Shown here: in pieces, positions 15,387-21,713 of the stretch
Numbering within the stretch: the first letter of the stretch is position 1
Layout: the number at the start of each line of letters is the position of its first letter
Source: an uncultured Neglectibacter sp.
Lineage (GTDB): Bacteria; Bacillota; Clostridia; Oscillospirales; Acutalibacteraceae
Direction of reading: 5' to 3'
Assembly: GCA_937958185.1 (NCBI GenBank)
Contig: CALFFN010000011.1
Coordinates: 1 to 21,713, forward strand
DNA: 21,713 nt
Made by a program: the position numbers and the translations under genes
The notes under the pieces: generated by a model
The model's database searches: none
Seen by the model: only the letters and a program-made list of their open reading frames with translations
What the model was told of the DNA's origin: nothing

Positions 15387-15431
15387 GGGGCGGGAAAAGC
15401 AGAAAAACTTTTTCCTGCCCCAAATATTTGG
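15387..15431 (+). other. Stable hairpin plus palindrome after guaB
   Basis: A 12-bp stem (ggggcgggaaaa at 15387-15398 with ttttcctgcccc at 15410-15421, one G-U pair) is followed directly by the perfect palindrome CCAAATATTTGG (15420-15431). There is no T-run, so this is either an atypical terminator or an mRNA 3' end element. It ends 7 bp before the tRNA promoter. Confidence 0.55.
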
Positions 15432-15438
15432 AAACTGC

Positions 15439-15467
15439 TTGACAAATACTAGCAGGTACAGTATAAT
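15439..15467 (+). promoter_or_regulatory. Consensus SigA promoter of the tRNA operon
   Basis: A perfect TTGACA (15439-15444), a 17-nt spacer and a perfect TATAAT (15462-15467) are present. It is the best promoter match in the window and fits the high expression of tRNA genes. Confidence 0.93.
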
Positions 15468-15525
15468 AAAGAACGCTCCGCTGGAAAGCCGGGGCAAAAT
15501 GCTCTGTCTCTGACAGAGCAGATAT

Positions 15526-15602
15526 GGCGGCATAGCTCAGTTGGCTAGAGCATTCGGTTCATACCCGAAGTGTCGATGGTTCAAATCCATTTGCCGCTAC
15601 CA
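15526..15602 (+). tRNA. tRNA-Met (CAT, elongator)
   Basis: This 77-nt tRNA folds into a full cloverleaf. The acceptor arms are GGCGGCA and TGCCGCT (with G1-U72), the D-arm is AGCTCAGTTGGCTAGAGC, the anticodon loop is TTCATAC inside TTCGG/CCGAA, the T-arm has TTCAAAT, and CCA is encoded at 15600-15602. The sequence resembles the elongator tRNA-Met of Firmicutes. It lacks the first-pair mismatch of the initiator, and it differs from the tRNA-Ile(CAT) pattern I know. Confidence 0.95.
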
Positions 15603-15605
15603 TAT

Positions 15606-15680
15606 GGCCCGGTGGTCAAACGGTTAAGACACCGCCCTTTCACGGCGGTAATACGAGTTCGATTCTCGTCCGGGTCACCA
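15606..15680 (+). tRNA. tRNA-Glu (TTC)
   Basis: This 75-nt tRNA has acceptor arms GGCCCGG and CCGGGTC, the anticodon loop CTTTCAC inside CCGCC/GGCGG (anticodon TTC), a T-loop TTCGATT and encoded CCA. It starts 3 nt after tRNA-Met and is clearly cotranscribed with it. Confidence 0.96.
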
Positions 15681-15687
15681 AGCAAAC

Positions 15688-15732
15688 ACAACGCCGGACT
15701 CAGGTTCCTTGGGTTCTGCGTTGTCTTTATTT
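15688..15732 (+). terminator. Terminator after the tRNA genes
   Basis: ACAACGC (15688-15694) pairs with GCGTTGT (15718-15724), with further imperfect pairing inside, followed by ctttatttt. It would end the Met-Glu tRNA transcript. Confidence 0.65.
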
Positions 15733-15768
15733 TGAGCTGCCGTATCGAGAAAGGAAGTATGGATCACC

Positions 15769-16371
15769 ATGAAAAAGCGAATGTTATCCCTGCTGTCTGC
15801 AATGGCACTTCTCCTGACACTGACCGCCTGCGGCGGCGTGTCCGGCTCCAGGCTTCCGGCATTGGAAACGGAGACCGATTCCTCCGCTGTGAGTTCCGGC
15901 GCTGCGGGCGGCCATCAAAAGCCCACCGGGAATTACGAAAACGAAGACCCTGACGGAATGATCGGGCTGCTGACCTATATGGAGGACGGCAAGGCGATCG
16001 TCCGGGACACAGAAAACGTAAAGTTTGAAAACGGCGCTGTTGTTACCGCGGAGAATACCACGTCCTTTGTGCAGATGTCCTTTAAGGAGATCGGCGCGGT
16101 GAACGGGTATCGGTACCAGTTTACTTATAACGGCAGCACGGTGCAGGCGGAGTTTTACCGCTTTGACCCGGACAATCTGGACGAAAAAGGAAAAACCTGT
16201 CTTGATTCCGTAAAGGAAAAGGGCTTCTTTGAGCTGCTGGGCAATACGGTCCCGGCAACGCTGCACCCCAGCGGGAAATACCTGATGATCTACACGGACG
16301 CGAAAGAGGACGAGAAAAACGAAGCGCAGAAAAAGTGGGCGGAGGAGTTGTTCCTCAGCTTTCCCGCATAA
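15769..16371 (+). CDS. Small predicted lipoprotein of unknown function
   Basis: The 200-residue product has a classical lipoprotein signal peptide: MKKR, a hydrophobic core and the lipobox LTAC, with lipid-modified Cys21. It should therefore be anchored on the outer face of the membrane. A Ser/Gly/Thr-rich linker (about 22-50) leads to a globular domain of about 145 residues, which I do not recognise; it alternates predicted strands with Tyr/Phe-rich segments. The ATG at 15769 has AAAGGAAG about 10 nt upstream, and a start elsewhere would lose the signal peptide. It stands alone, with terminators before and after it. Confidence 0.85.
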   Translation: MKKRMLSLLSAMALLLTLTACGGVSGSRLPALETETDSSAVSSGAAGGHQKPTGNYENEDPDGMIGLLTYMEDGKAIVRDTENVKFENGAVVTAENTTSFVQMSFKEIGAVNGYRYQFTYNGSTVQAEFYRFDPDNLDEKGKTCLDSVKEKGFFELLGNTVPATLHPSGKYLMIYTDAKEDEKNEAQKKWAEELFLSFPA

Positions 16372-16380
16372 TTGACTTCC

Positions 16381-16411
16381 AAAAAGACTTGCAGCAATGC
16401 GGGTCTTTTTT
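16381..16411 (+). terminator. Rho-independent terminator after the lipoprotein gene
   Basis: A 13-bp stem (16381-16393 with 16398-16410, including two G-U pairs) closes a GCAA tetraloop. The 5' side starts with five A and the 3' side ends in six T. Confidence 0.88.
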
Positions 16412-16485
16412 GCGTACACAAAGCGGGAATGAGCTTCAAAAAATAAGGGAAATCCACAGCTTAAAAGGAAAGGGGTATTTGCACC

Positions 16486-17886
16486 ATGCGAAGGCTTTTC
16501 GGCAGGAAGGGCAGCAGGGGGACCTATGAGATCGACATGACCCATGGACCGCTGCTGGGGAAAATCGTGAAATTTGCCATTCCATTGGCGGTTTCCGGGG
16601 TGCTGCAGCTGCTGTTCAACGCCGCGGATATCGTGGTGGTGGGGCGGTTTGCCGGCAGCACCGCGCTGGCGGCGGTGGGTTCTACCGGGGCGCTGATAAA
16701 CCTGATCGTCACCCTGTTCATGGGGCTTTCCGTGGGGACGAACGTATTGGTCGCCCAGTATTATGGGGCGGGCAACCAGAAAGAGCTGAGCGAGACCGTA
16801 CATACTTCTATTCTGGCAAGCGTCGTCTTTGGGATAGGGCTGATCTTTATCGGCATTGGGCTGGCGCGCCCTGTGCTGGAAGCCATGGCAACGCCGCCGG
16901 AGGTGCTGGACCAGGCGGTGCTGTACATGCGGATCTATTTTATCGGCATGCCCGGCATGATGCTGTACAATTTCGGCGCGGCAGTGCTGCGCGCGGTGGG
17001 GGACACCCAGCGCCCGCTGTACTTCCTGCTGCTGGCAGGTATCATCAACGTGCTGCTGAACCTGTTCTTTGTGATCCAGCTGCATATGGGTGTTGCCGGC
17101 GTCGCGGCGGCGACCTCTATTTCCCAGGCGATCTCCGCCGGGCTGGTGCTGTGGTGCCTGGTGAAAGCGGACAGCATTTACCGGGTGGACCTGCGCAGGC
17201 TGTGTATCAAAAAGGACAAGCTGCTGAAAATGGCAAAGATCGGGCTGCCCGCCGGGATACAGGGCGCGTCCTTCTCCATTTCCAACGTGCTGATCCAGTC
17301 TACCATCAATTCCTTTGGCTCGGTGGCTATGGCGGGCAACACCGCCGCCGCCAATATTGAGGGCTTTGTTTCCACCGCCATGGACGCCTTTTCCCAGGCT
17401 GCCATGTCCTTCACAGGGCAGAATGTGGGGGCGAAAAAGCTGAACCGGGTCAACCGCATTTTGGTGCTGTGCCTGAGCCTGGGCGTAGGGATAGGTTTGC
17501 TTATGGGCATCGGCGCTTACTTTGCGGGGTCGTCCCTCCTCAGCATTTATTCCAGCGACCCGGAGGTAATTTCCTTTGGTCTGCGCCGACTGGCGATCGT
17601 CTGCGCCTGTCAGTGCGTGGGCGCCCTGATGGGCAATATGGTGGGCGTGCTCCGGGGGCTGGGGGCTTCCTTCGTGCCCATGGTCATCACCATCACCTTT
17701 GTCTGCGGCTTCCGCGTGGTGTGGCTGTACACGGTGTTTGCCATGGCGCCCACCCTGGAAACGCTGTACTGGTCATACCCCATTACATGGGCGCTGGCGG
17801 CGGCGTTTGACTTTATCTGCTATTTTATTGTGAAAAAGCGCCTGGCGAAAAAACTGGGGATCGGCACGGAGCCGCAAACAGAATAG
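16486..17886 (+). CDS. MATE-family efflux transporter (first of tandem pair)
   Basis: This is a predicted multidrug and toxin extrusion antiporter driven by Na+ or H+, with 466 residues and about 12 helices in two MatE halves. The N-terminal IDMTHGPLLGKIVKFAIPL is the common start of clostridial MATE proteins, and GRFAGSTALAAVGST and PAGIQGASFSISN mark the two halves. The substrate is unknown. AAAGGGG (16469-16475) is 10 nt before the ATG. The next gene starts 43 bp downstream and encodes a close paralogue, so the pair probably arose by tandem duplication and forms one operon. Confidence 0.93.
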   Translation: MRRLFGRKGSRGTYEIDMTHGPLLGKIVKFAIPLAVSGVLQLLFNAADIVVVGRFAGSTALAAVGSTGALINLIVTLFMGLSVGTNVLVAQYYGAGNQKELSETVHTSILASVVFGIGLIFIGIGLARPVLEAMATPPEVLDQAVLYMRIYFIGMPGMMLYNFGAAVLRAVGDTQRPLYFLLLAGIINVLLNLFFVIQLHMGVAGVAAATSISQAISAGLVLWCLVKADSIYRVDLRRLCIKKDKLLKMAKIGLPAGIQGASFSISNVLIQSTINSFGSVAMAGNTAAANIEGFVSTAMDAFSQAAMSFTGQNVGAKKLNRVNRILVLCLSLGVGIGLLMGIGAYFAGSSLLSIYSSDPEVISFGLRRLAIVCACQCVGALMGNMVGVLRGLGASFVPMVITITFVCGFRVVWLYTVFAMAPTLETLYWSYPITWALAAAFDFICYFIVKKRLAKKLGIGTEPQTE

Positions 17887-17929
17887 AGCCGTATCCGACG
17901 GAGCTTGAAAAACGGAGAGGAGTATCGCA

Positions 17930-19315
17930 GTGAAGTTGAAACGAAACAGGGAGCGGGGCTCCTTTGAAATTGACATGACCAATGGACCACTGCTGGGGAA
18001 AATCATTAAATTTGCCATTCCGCTGGCGCTTTCCGGCGTGTTGCAGCTGCTGTTCAACGCTGCCGACATGGTGGTGGCAGGCAGGTTCGCGGGTTCTCAG
18101 GCGCTGGCGGCGGTGGGCTCTACCGGGGCGCTGATAAACCTCATGGTCAACCTGTTTATCGGGCTTTCGGTAGGTGTGAACGTGCTGGTGGCGAGGGCTT
18201 ATGGTTCGGGTCAGCTTTCCGAGCTGGACGATACGGTACATACCGCGATCCTCACCAGCCTGATTTCCGGCGTACTGCTGATCTTTATTGGCGTGGGGCT
18301 GTCGAAGCCCCTGCTGACCTTAATGGGAACGCCTGCGGACGTGATCGAGCAGTCCACCATCTATATGCGGATTTACTTTGTGGGAATGCCGGCGGCAATG
18401 CTCTATAATTTCGGCGCGGCAGTGCTCCGCGCGGTGGGGGACACCCGCCGCCCGCTGTATTTCCTGACCGCGGCAGGTCTGATTAACGTGTGCTTCAACC
18501 TGTTTTTTGTGATCGTGCTGCACATGGGCGTAGCCGGGGTCGCCACTGCCACGGTGATTTCCCAGACCATCTCCGCCGGGCTGGTGCTGTGGTGCCTGGT
18601 AAAAAGCGACGCCGCTTATAAAGTCAATTTGAAGCGGCTGCGCATTGTGAAAAACAAGCTGGTGCAGATGATGAAGATCGGGATACCCGCCGGCATACAG
18701 GGCGCCACTTTCTCGGTGTCCAACGTAATTATCCAGTCCACCATCAATTCCTTTGGCTCTATCGCCATGGCAGGCGCAACGGCTTCCAGCAATCTGGAGG
18801 GCTTCCTCTGGACGGTGGTGGACGCCTTTACCCAGGCGGCGCAAAGCTTTACCAGCCAGAACTATGGCGCGAGAAAGCCGGAGCGGGTCAGGCGGGTGTG
18901 CACCCTCTGCCTTGTAATGGCAATGGGGCTTGCCCTTGTGCTGGGCGGCGGCGCCTATCTGATTGGTACTCCCCTGCTGGGGCTGTACACCTCGGACGCA
19001 CAGGTCATCGAATACGGCTTGCGCCGAATGCTGATCACCTGCGTGCCCTATTTCACCATCGCTTTGATGAACGTGACGGTGGGTATGCTGCGGGGGCTTG
19101 GTTCCTCGGTCATGCCGATGATAATGTCCATTGTGGGCACCTGCGGGCTGCGCATTTTATGGATCTACACCGTTCTCCCCCTGAACCCCACATGGGAAAT
19201 GCTGTTCCTGTCCTACCCCATCTCCTGGGCAGTGACCGGGGTTTTCCAGCTGATTGCCTACCTCTACGTGAAGAAGAAGGCTTTTTCGCGGTTACAGCTG
19301 GTACAGGCAGAATAA
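17930..19315 (+). CDS. MATE-family efflux transporter (second of tandem pair)
   Basis: This paralogue of the preceding gene has 461 residues and the same two-domain layout, with the two proteins alignable almost without gaps. Long nucleotide stretches are also near-identical, for example around 16660-16700 against 18100-18140. The GTG start at 17930 is supported by GGAGAGGAG (17914-17922), 7 nt upstream. Differences concentrate in the second half (from about residue 300), where the substrate path could differ. A heterodimer is possible but not expected, because MATE transporters normally act as monomers. It is closed by a strong bidirectional terminator. Confidence 0.93.
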   Translation: MKLKRNRERGSFEIDMTNGPLLGKIIKFAIPLALSGVLQLLFNAADMVVAGRFAGSQALAAVGSTGALINLMVNLFIGLSVGVNVLVARAYGSGQLSELDDTVHTAILTSLISGVLLIFIGVGLSKPLLTLMGTPADVIEQSTIYMRIYFVGMPAAMLYNFGAAVLRAVGDTRRPLYFLTAAGLINVCFNLFFVIVLHMGVAGVATATVISQTISAGLVLWCLVKSDAAYKVNLKRLRIVKNKLVQMMKIGIPAGIQGATFSVSNVIIQSTINSFGSIAMAGATASSNLEGFLWTVVDAFTQAAQSFTSQNYGARKPERVRRVCTLCLVMAMGLALVLGGGAYLIGTPLLGLYTSDAQVIEYGLRRMLITCVPYFTIALMNVTVGMLRGLGSSVMPMIMSIVGTCGLRILWIYTVLPLNPTWEMLFLSYPISWAVTGVFQLIAYLYVKKKAFSRLQLVQAE

Positions 19316-19327
19316 TTTTTTAGTATA

Positions 19328-19365
19328 AAACTGACCCCTCCGGCAGCGCCTGGAGGGGTCAGTTT
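19328..19365. terminator. Bidirectional terminator between the MATE genes and tag
   Basis: A perfect 14-bp stem (19328-19341 with 19352-19365) has a loop that can pair further (ggc-agc-gcc). T's flank it on both strands, which suits the convergent genes. Confidence 0.9.
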
Positions 19366-19378
19366 CTGCTTTGAACCA

Positions 19379-19975
19379 TCAGTCTTCAATGTAATGCACA
19401 TCGGTTTTGCGCAAAAGCTCCTCATACTGGAAGCAGCGGGGGTCGTGGTCGTTGATAATGCCGCAGGCCTGCAGGTGGGAAAACACCGTGACAGACCCCA
19501 GATATTTGAAGCCCCGCTTCTTCATATCCCTGCTGATTCGGTCGGAAAGCTCGTTGCGGGCTTCCCACTCTCCGCGCTGGTGCTTGCGGTAGACCATGGT
19601 CCTGTTGTCGGAAAAGGACCACAAATATCGGTCGAAGCTGCCAAACTCGTCGATCACCTGCAAAAAGCATCGGGCGTTTCCGATGATGGCATTGATTTTC
19701 CCCCGGGAGCGTATCATGTTTTCCGTTGCCAGAATGCGCTCCACGTCTGCGTCTGTGTAGCCAGCGATCTTCCGAAAATCGAAATCGTCAAAGCACTGCC
19801 GGAAGATCTCCCGCTTTTTCAACATCAGCAGCCAACTCAGCCCGCATTGCATGGCTTCCATCAATAAATATTCAAAATGGCGGTTGTCATCGTGAAGGGG
19901 CTGTCCCCATTCCTCATCATGGTATTGCTGCATGATCCCGCCGTCCATGCACCAGGCGCACCGTTCCATTCTCAT
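19379..19975 (-). CDS. tag: DNA-3-methyladenine glycosylase I
   Basis: Tag removes 3-methyladenine from alkylated DNA and so begins base excision repair. The start is ERCAWC, in line with the family's RCxW start, and the His of QQYHDEEWG is the usual zinc ligand. The base-binding Glu lies in LMEAMQCGLSW, and the C-terminal GIINDHDPRCF has the His and Cys that complete the zinc site. I chose the ATG at 19973-19975 (198 residues) because GAGGAG is 8 nt upstream on the minus strand. A GTG at 20006-20008 would add 11 residues with no family match, and an ATG two codons later matches E. coli Tag length. It lies downstream of sleB on the same strand, separated by 116 bp. Confidence 0.93.
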   Translation of the reverse strand: MRMERCAWCMDGGIMQQYHDEEWGQPLHDDNRHFEYLLMEAMQCGLSWLLMLKKREIFRQCFDDFDFRKIAGYTDADVERILATENMIRSRGKINAIIGNARCFLQVIDEFGSFDRYLWSFSDNRTMVYRKHQRGEWEARNELSDRISRDMKKRGFKYLGSVTVFSHLQACGIINDHDPRCFQYEELLRKTDVHYIED

Positions 19976-20091
19976 TCCCCCCGCTCCTCGTTGAACAGAG
20001 GATACCACATCTGCCCCGTAGGCGCAACCTTTTCCTCAGATTATAGAAAGCGGCGTAAAGCAGACCGCACACCGCGCTGTTGGCTTGTCCC

Positions 20092-20793
20092 TTATACCGC
20101 GAAGCGGTGCGCCCCAATGGTGGCGACCACCTGCCGGGACCAGATCCATTTGTTGGTGGTCTTTGCCGGATTATAATAATAGATAGCGCCGCCGGTGGGG
20201 TCGGAGCCGTTGATGGCTTCCCGCGCCGCCTGATAGGCGGAATCCGCCACAGGGGCGTTGATCCCCCCGTCGTACAGGCAGGAAAACGCGCCGTCCTGAT
20301 AGATAACGCCGGACAGCGTGTTGGGAAAGGACGGGTGGGCAATGCGGTTCATGATGACCGCTCCCACGGCGACCTGCCCCTCATAGGGCTCGCCCCGGGA
20401 TTCCGCGGAAATGATGGACGCCAGCAGCCCCACATCGCTTTCGCTGAAGCCGCCGTACGCGCCGCCGGAGCCGCCTCCTTCAGTAAGCCCCAGCGCGGCA
20501 AGGGTGTTTTTCCCAACGATCCCGTCGGCGTCCAGCCCCATATCCTGCTGAAAGGCGATCACCGCCTGTTGGGTGCGTGTGCCGAAAATACCGTCTGCCG
20601 TGCCGGGGTCATAGCCCAGCTCCTGCAGCCTTTCCTGGATCTGTGTGACCTCCCCGCCCCGGGAGCCGTACTTTGACAGCGCCGCCGCGCCGCCGCTGTT
20701 CCAAAGCATCAGCAGGATCATCAGGTTTACCAGCCCGATCACCAGCACCCTCCACAGCAGCAGCCCAATTTGCTTTCCCCGTTCAGTTTTCAT
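20092..20793 (-). CDS. sleB: SleB-type spore cortex-lytic/cell wall hydrolase
   Basis: The family hydrolyses the spore cortex (SleB) or vegetative cell wall (CwlJ-like), acting as a lytic transglycosylase on muramic-lactam peptidoglycan. The 233 residues contain an N-terminal membrane or signal segment (about 9-31), a peptidoglycan-binding domain (about 45-103, with LGYDPGTADGIFG) and a C-terminal Hydrolase_2 domain (about 118-233). The catalytic Glu is Glu131 in AESRGEPYEGQVAVGAVIMNR-like context, and the end IGAHRF is typical. This supports a spore-forming host. The start ATG is preceded on the minus strand by AAAGG. No clear sporulation promoter is visible: a GCATA and a CATTATA lie about 15 nt apart, shorter than the usual SigG spacing. 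Confidence 0.9.
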   Translation of the reverse strand: MKTERGKQIGLLLWRVLVIGLVNLMILLMLWNSGGAAALSKYGSRGGEVTQIQERLQELGYDPGTADGIFGTRTQQAVIAFQQDMGLDADGIVGKNTLAALGLTEGGGSGGAYGGFSESDVGLLASIISAESRGEPYEGQVAVGAVIMNRIAHPSFPNTLSGVIYQDGAFSCLYDGGINAPVADSAYQAAREAINGSDPTGGAIYYYNPAKTTNKWIWSRQVVATIGAHRFAV

Positions 20794-21034
20794 GTTTTTT
20801 TATCCCTTTCTTTTTTGCCTTCTTCTATATATAATGAAACTGGAATCTCTCTATGCGCTAATCTGCCCGAAGAAATATCGTCCCTATTCCCGGAAATTTT
20901 TGCTTTTTTTCACTGCCGCTCCCAGTACCGGGCAAAAATAGAACATACCTGTATGGGGGACAGGCTCTTTTTTCCACTATATATGGGCAAAAGCAAGATT
21001 TTCAAAAAATCTTCAAAAAAAGGCAAAAAAAGTG
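20794..21034. other. AT-rich intergenic region between sleB and the rrn promoter
   Basis: I see no gene here. A small hairpin (CCTGT 20948-20952, ACAGG 20960-20964) followed by ctctttttt on the plus strand resembles a weak terminator. Three A-tracts begin at 21004, 21015 and 21025, about one helical turn apart, directly upstream of the rrn -35. They resemble an UP element or curved DNA. Confidence 0.6.
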
Positions 21035-21064
21035 TTGACAGAGGGGGTGTAGATGTGATAAGAT
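21035..21064 (+). promoter_or_regulatory. rRNA operon promoter
   Basis: A perfect TTGACA (21035-21040), an 18-nt spacer and TAAGAT (21059-21064) are present, about 275 bp before the 16S gene. A palindrome GAGCGCTC (21069-21076) overlaps the expected start of transcription. Confidence 0.75.
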
Positions 21065-21336
21065 AATCGAGCGCTCAAAAGAGAGGGCAGGGAAGCGGCA
21101 GAGAGCCGGGAGGCGCCAGGTCGCGGAAAAGCCTGAGAATTTGGGAGCAAATGGACCTTGAAAATTAAACAACGAGAAGAAGGAAAGACCCGTGAAATTC
21201 TTTGGGTAGAGATACTCTAAGAAGGAAACAGGAAACAGAACCTGAAACAGAAATCTGTGAGAACGTCAGAGACGTTTAAGAGCTGAGAAAAGCTCTAAAG
21301 AAGATTTAAGAGGCTGAAAGGTCTTTTAGATACCAT
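21065..21336 (+). other. 16S rRNA leader with boxA-like site and hairpins
   Basis: The tract 21152-21164 (tggaccttgaaaa, followed by ttaaacaa) matches the boxA-like antitermination region found before Firmicutes 16S genes. Three small hairpins follow: acag-aaat-ctgt (21247-21258), aacgtc-aga-gacgtt (21262-21276) and agagct-gagaaa-agctct (21279-21296). They probably lie in the RNase III processing region. Confidence 0.7.

Positions 21337-21713
<377 letters not shown>

Noticed and set aside
15570..15953. Open frame running through the tRNA genes into the lipoprotein gene
   Set aside because: It starts inside tRNA-Met, crosses tRNA-Glu and reads the lipoprotein gene out of frame.
16440..16460. 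DnaA-box-like aatccacagc, considered as a sign of oriC
   Set aside because: It does not match TTATCCACA and there is no cluster; the origin probably lies outside the window.
20821..20865. Possible SigG promoter for sleB (GCATA and CATTATA on the minus strand)
   Set aside because: The spacing is about 15 nt, shorter than the usual 17-18, so I do not annotate it.
20948..20973. Hairpin and T-run on the plus strand before the rrn promoter
   Set aside because: The stem is only 5 bp and no plus-strand gene precedes it, so it is mentioned only within the intergenic entry.

Overview
The window is a chromosomal segment of a Gram-positive, probably spore-forming bacterium of the class Clostridia, most likely family Oscillospiraceae/Ruminococcaceae. 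The gene order yidC-khpB(jag)-mnmE-mnmG-rsmG-noc-parA-parB-serS is the origin-proximal block of Firmicutes. A SleB-type spore cortex hydrolase is present. The first ~377 nt of a 16S rRNA close the window, and from memory they resemble Anaerotruncus/Ruthenibacterium-like sequences (genus not certain). Codons are GC-rich for a clostridium.

Layout. 1-246: an almost perfect 94-bp tandem duplication, then the yidC ribosome-binding site. 247-2155: yidC and khpB, closed by a terminator. 2331-7450: the tRNA/rRNA modification genes mnmE, mnmG and rsmG. A Cof-type HAD phosphatase gene sits between mnmE and mnmG and overlaps mnmG by 11 bp. 7568-8008: a GNAT acetyltransferase. 8179-10962: noc, parA and parB, with one consensus parS inside mnmG and a near-consensus parS between noc and parA. 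11021-12298: serS. 12375-13607 (minus): an MFS transporter, divergent from guaB (13879-15357), with a clear promoter for each and a perfect inverted repeat between them. 15439-15735: a consensus promoter, tRNA-Met, tRNA-Glu and a terminator. 15769-16371: a small lipoprotein. 16486-19315: two tandem MATE exporters. 19379-20793 (minus): tag and sleB. 20794-21713: an rrn promoter with upstream phased A-tracts, a long structured leader and the 5' part of 16S rRNA.

How the genes work together. MnmE and MnmG act as one complex on the tRNA wobble uridine, and RsmG methylates 16S rRNA. ParA, ParB and parS segregate the origin. Noc is a ParB paralogue whose DNA-contact residues match the known Noc set, not the ParB set. 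YidC inserts membrane proteins and KhpB binds RNA.

I see no phage, transposase, CRISPR array or obvious new multi-gene system. The most interesting signals are small: the parS sites and Noc/ParB residue signature, an RGG-like tail on KhpB, the 94-bp duplication, short AT-rich repeat tracts at the edges of the inserted genes, the operator-like inverted repeat between the MFS and guaB promoters, and a divergent seryl-tRNA synthetase.
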